Assembly: GCA_029781465.1 (NCBI GenBank)
Contig: JAKOWQ010000038.1
Location: 1-6,340 of the forward strand
Length of the DNA stretch: 6,340 bases
From: Pseudomonadota bacterium
Lineage (GTDB): Bacteria; Pseudomonadota; Alphaproteobacteria; Sphingomonadales; Sphingomonadaceae
Reading direction: 5' to 3'
Part shown: piece by piece, positions 6,091 through 6,340 of the stretch
Layout: each line of letters opens with the position of its first letter
Numbering within the stretch: the first letter of the stretch is position 1
Made by a program: the position numbers and the translations under genes
The notes under the pieces: generated by a model
Told to the model about the DNA's origin: nothing
Database searches by the model: none
What the model saw: only the letters and a program-made list of their open reading frames with translations

Positions 6091-6340
6091 TCACCGCTCA
6101 ACCGTGCCAACGCGGCGGATCTTGCGCTGGAGCTGCATCACTCCATACATCAGCGCCTCGGCGGTCGGCGGACAGCCGGGGATGTAGATATCGACCGGCA
6201 CGATCCGATCACACCCGCGCACCACTGAATAGGAATAGTGGTAATAGCCGCCGCCGTTGGCGCACGAGCCCATCGAGATCACGTACTTCGGCTCCGACAT
6301 CTGGTCGTAAACCTTGCGTAGCGCCGGGGCCATCTTGTTG
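6091..6340 (-). CDS. nuoB: NADH-quinone oxidoreductase subunit B, 3' part
   Basis: NuoB (PSST/Nqo6 family) carries Fe-S cluster N2, the last electron carrier before quinone, at the junction of the peripheral and membrane arms on the cytoplasmic side. The 5' part lies beyond the right edge; 82 residues and a TGA stop (6093-6091) remain. The visible part starts NKMAPALRKVYDQM and contains the conserved segments VISMGSCANGGGYYHYS and VDIYIPGCPPTAEAL. The cysteines in GSCANGG and PGCPPT are the last two of the four N2 ligands; the adjacent Cys-Cys pair would lie upstream, outside the window. The methionine at 6333 is internal and is not the start. The protein ends shortly after the Lys/Arg-rich QLQRKIRR segment, as is usual for the family. 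The stop overlaps the ribosome binding site of nuoC, which starts 10 nt downstream. Identification is secure from the motifs. Confidence 0.97.
   Translation of the reverse strand, partial: NKMAPALRKVYDQMSEPKYVISMGSCANGGGYYHYSYSVVRGCDRIVPVDIYIPGCPPTAEALMYGVMQLQRKIRRVGTVER

Noticed and set aside
1..6340. Promoters, terminators, RNA genes, insertion sequences or CRISPR-like repeats
   Set aside because: Every base except two gaps of 9 and 10 nt is covered by minus-strand genes. I saw no tRNA-like, hairpin-plus-T-run, inverted terminal or regularly spaced repeat pattern.

Overview
The window is a contiguous piece of a bacterial respiratory complex I operon (nuo, NADH:quinone oxidoreductase), transcribed entirely on the minus strand, so it reads from right to left. 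The recognisable genes in order of transcription are nuoB (3' part), nuoC, nuoD, nuoE, nuoF and nuoG (5' part). The high GC content, separate nuoC and nuoD genes, a mitochondrial-type NuoG without the N7 cluster ligands and the general protein character point to an alphaproteobacterium. I would guess Sphingomonadales (Novosphingobium/Erythrobacter/Sphingobium-like), but that is a judgement from family resemblance and was not checked by a search.

Layout from the right edge: nuoB 3' end (6340-6091), nuoC (6080-5352), nuoD (5355-4144), an unknown exported 112-residue protein (4144-3806), nuoE (3796-3128), an unknown 55-residue two-helix membrane protein (3128-2961), nuoF (2971-1688), an unknown exported 242-residue protein with four cysteines and an internal duplication (1691-963), and nuoG 5' part (963-1). 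The genes are packed with 1-11 nt overlaps or 9-10 nt gaps. There is no intergenic space, promoter, terminator, RNA gene, mobile element or CRISPR array in the window.

NuoE, NuoF and NuoG form the NADH-oxidising N-module: FMN plus Fe-S clusters N1a, N3, N1b, N4 and N5. NuoB, NuoC and NuoD form the quinone-reducing Q-module with cluster N2 and the quinone pocket. All the Fe-S ligands that fall inside the window are present, so the complex looks functional.

The unusual part is the three uncharacterised ORFs placed at the D/E, E/F and F/G junctions. All three are predicted to be membrane-inserted or exported, although their neighbours encode cytoplasmic peripheral-arm subunits. The 112-residue ORF also has a clearly lower GC content and different codon use, which suggests a later insertion. 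Unidentified reading frames inside complex I operons are known from other alphaproteobacteria such as Paracoccus denitrificans and Rhodobacter capsulatus. The general phenomenon is therefore not new, but the function of these three is not evident from sequence.
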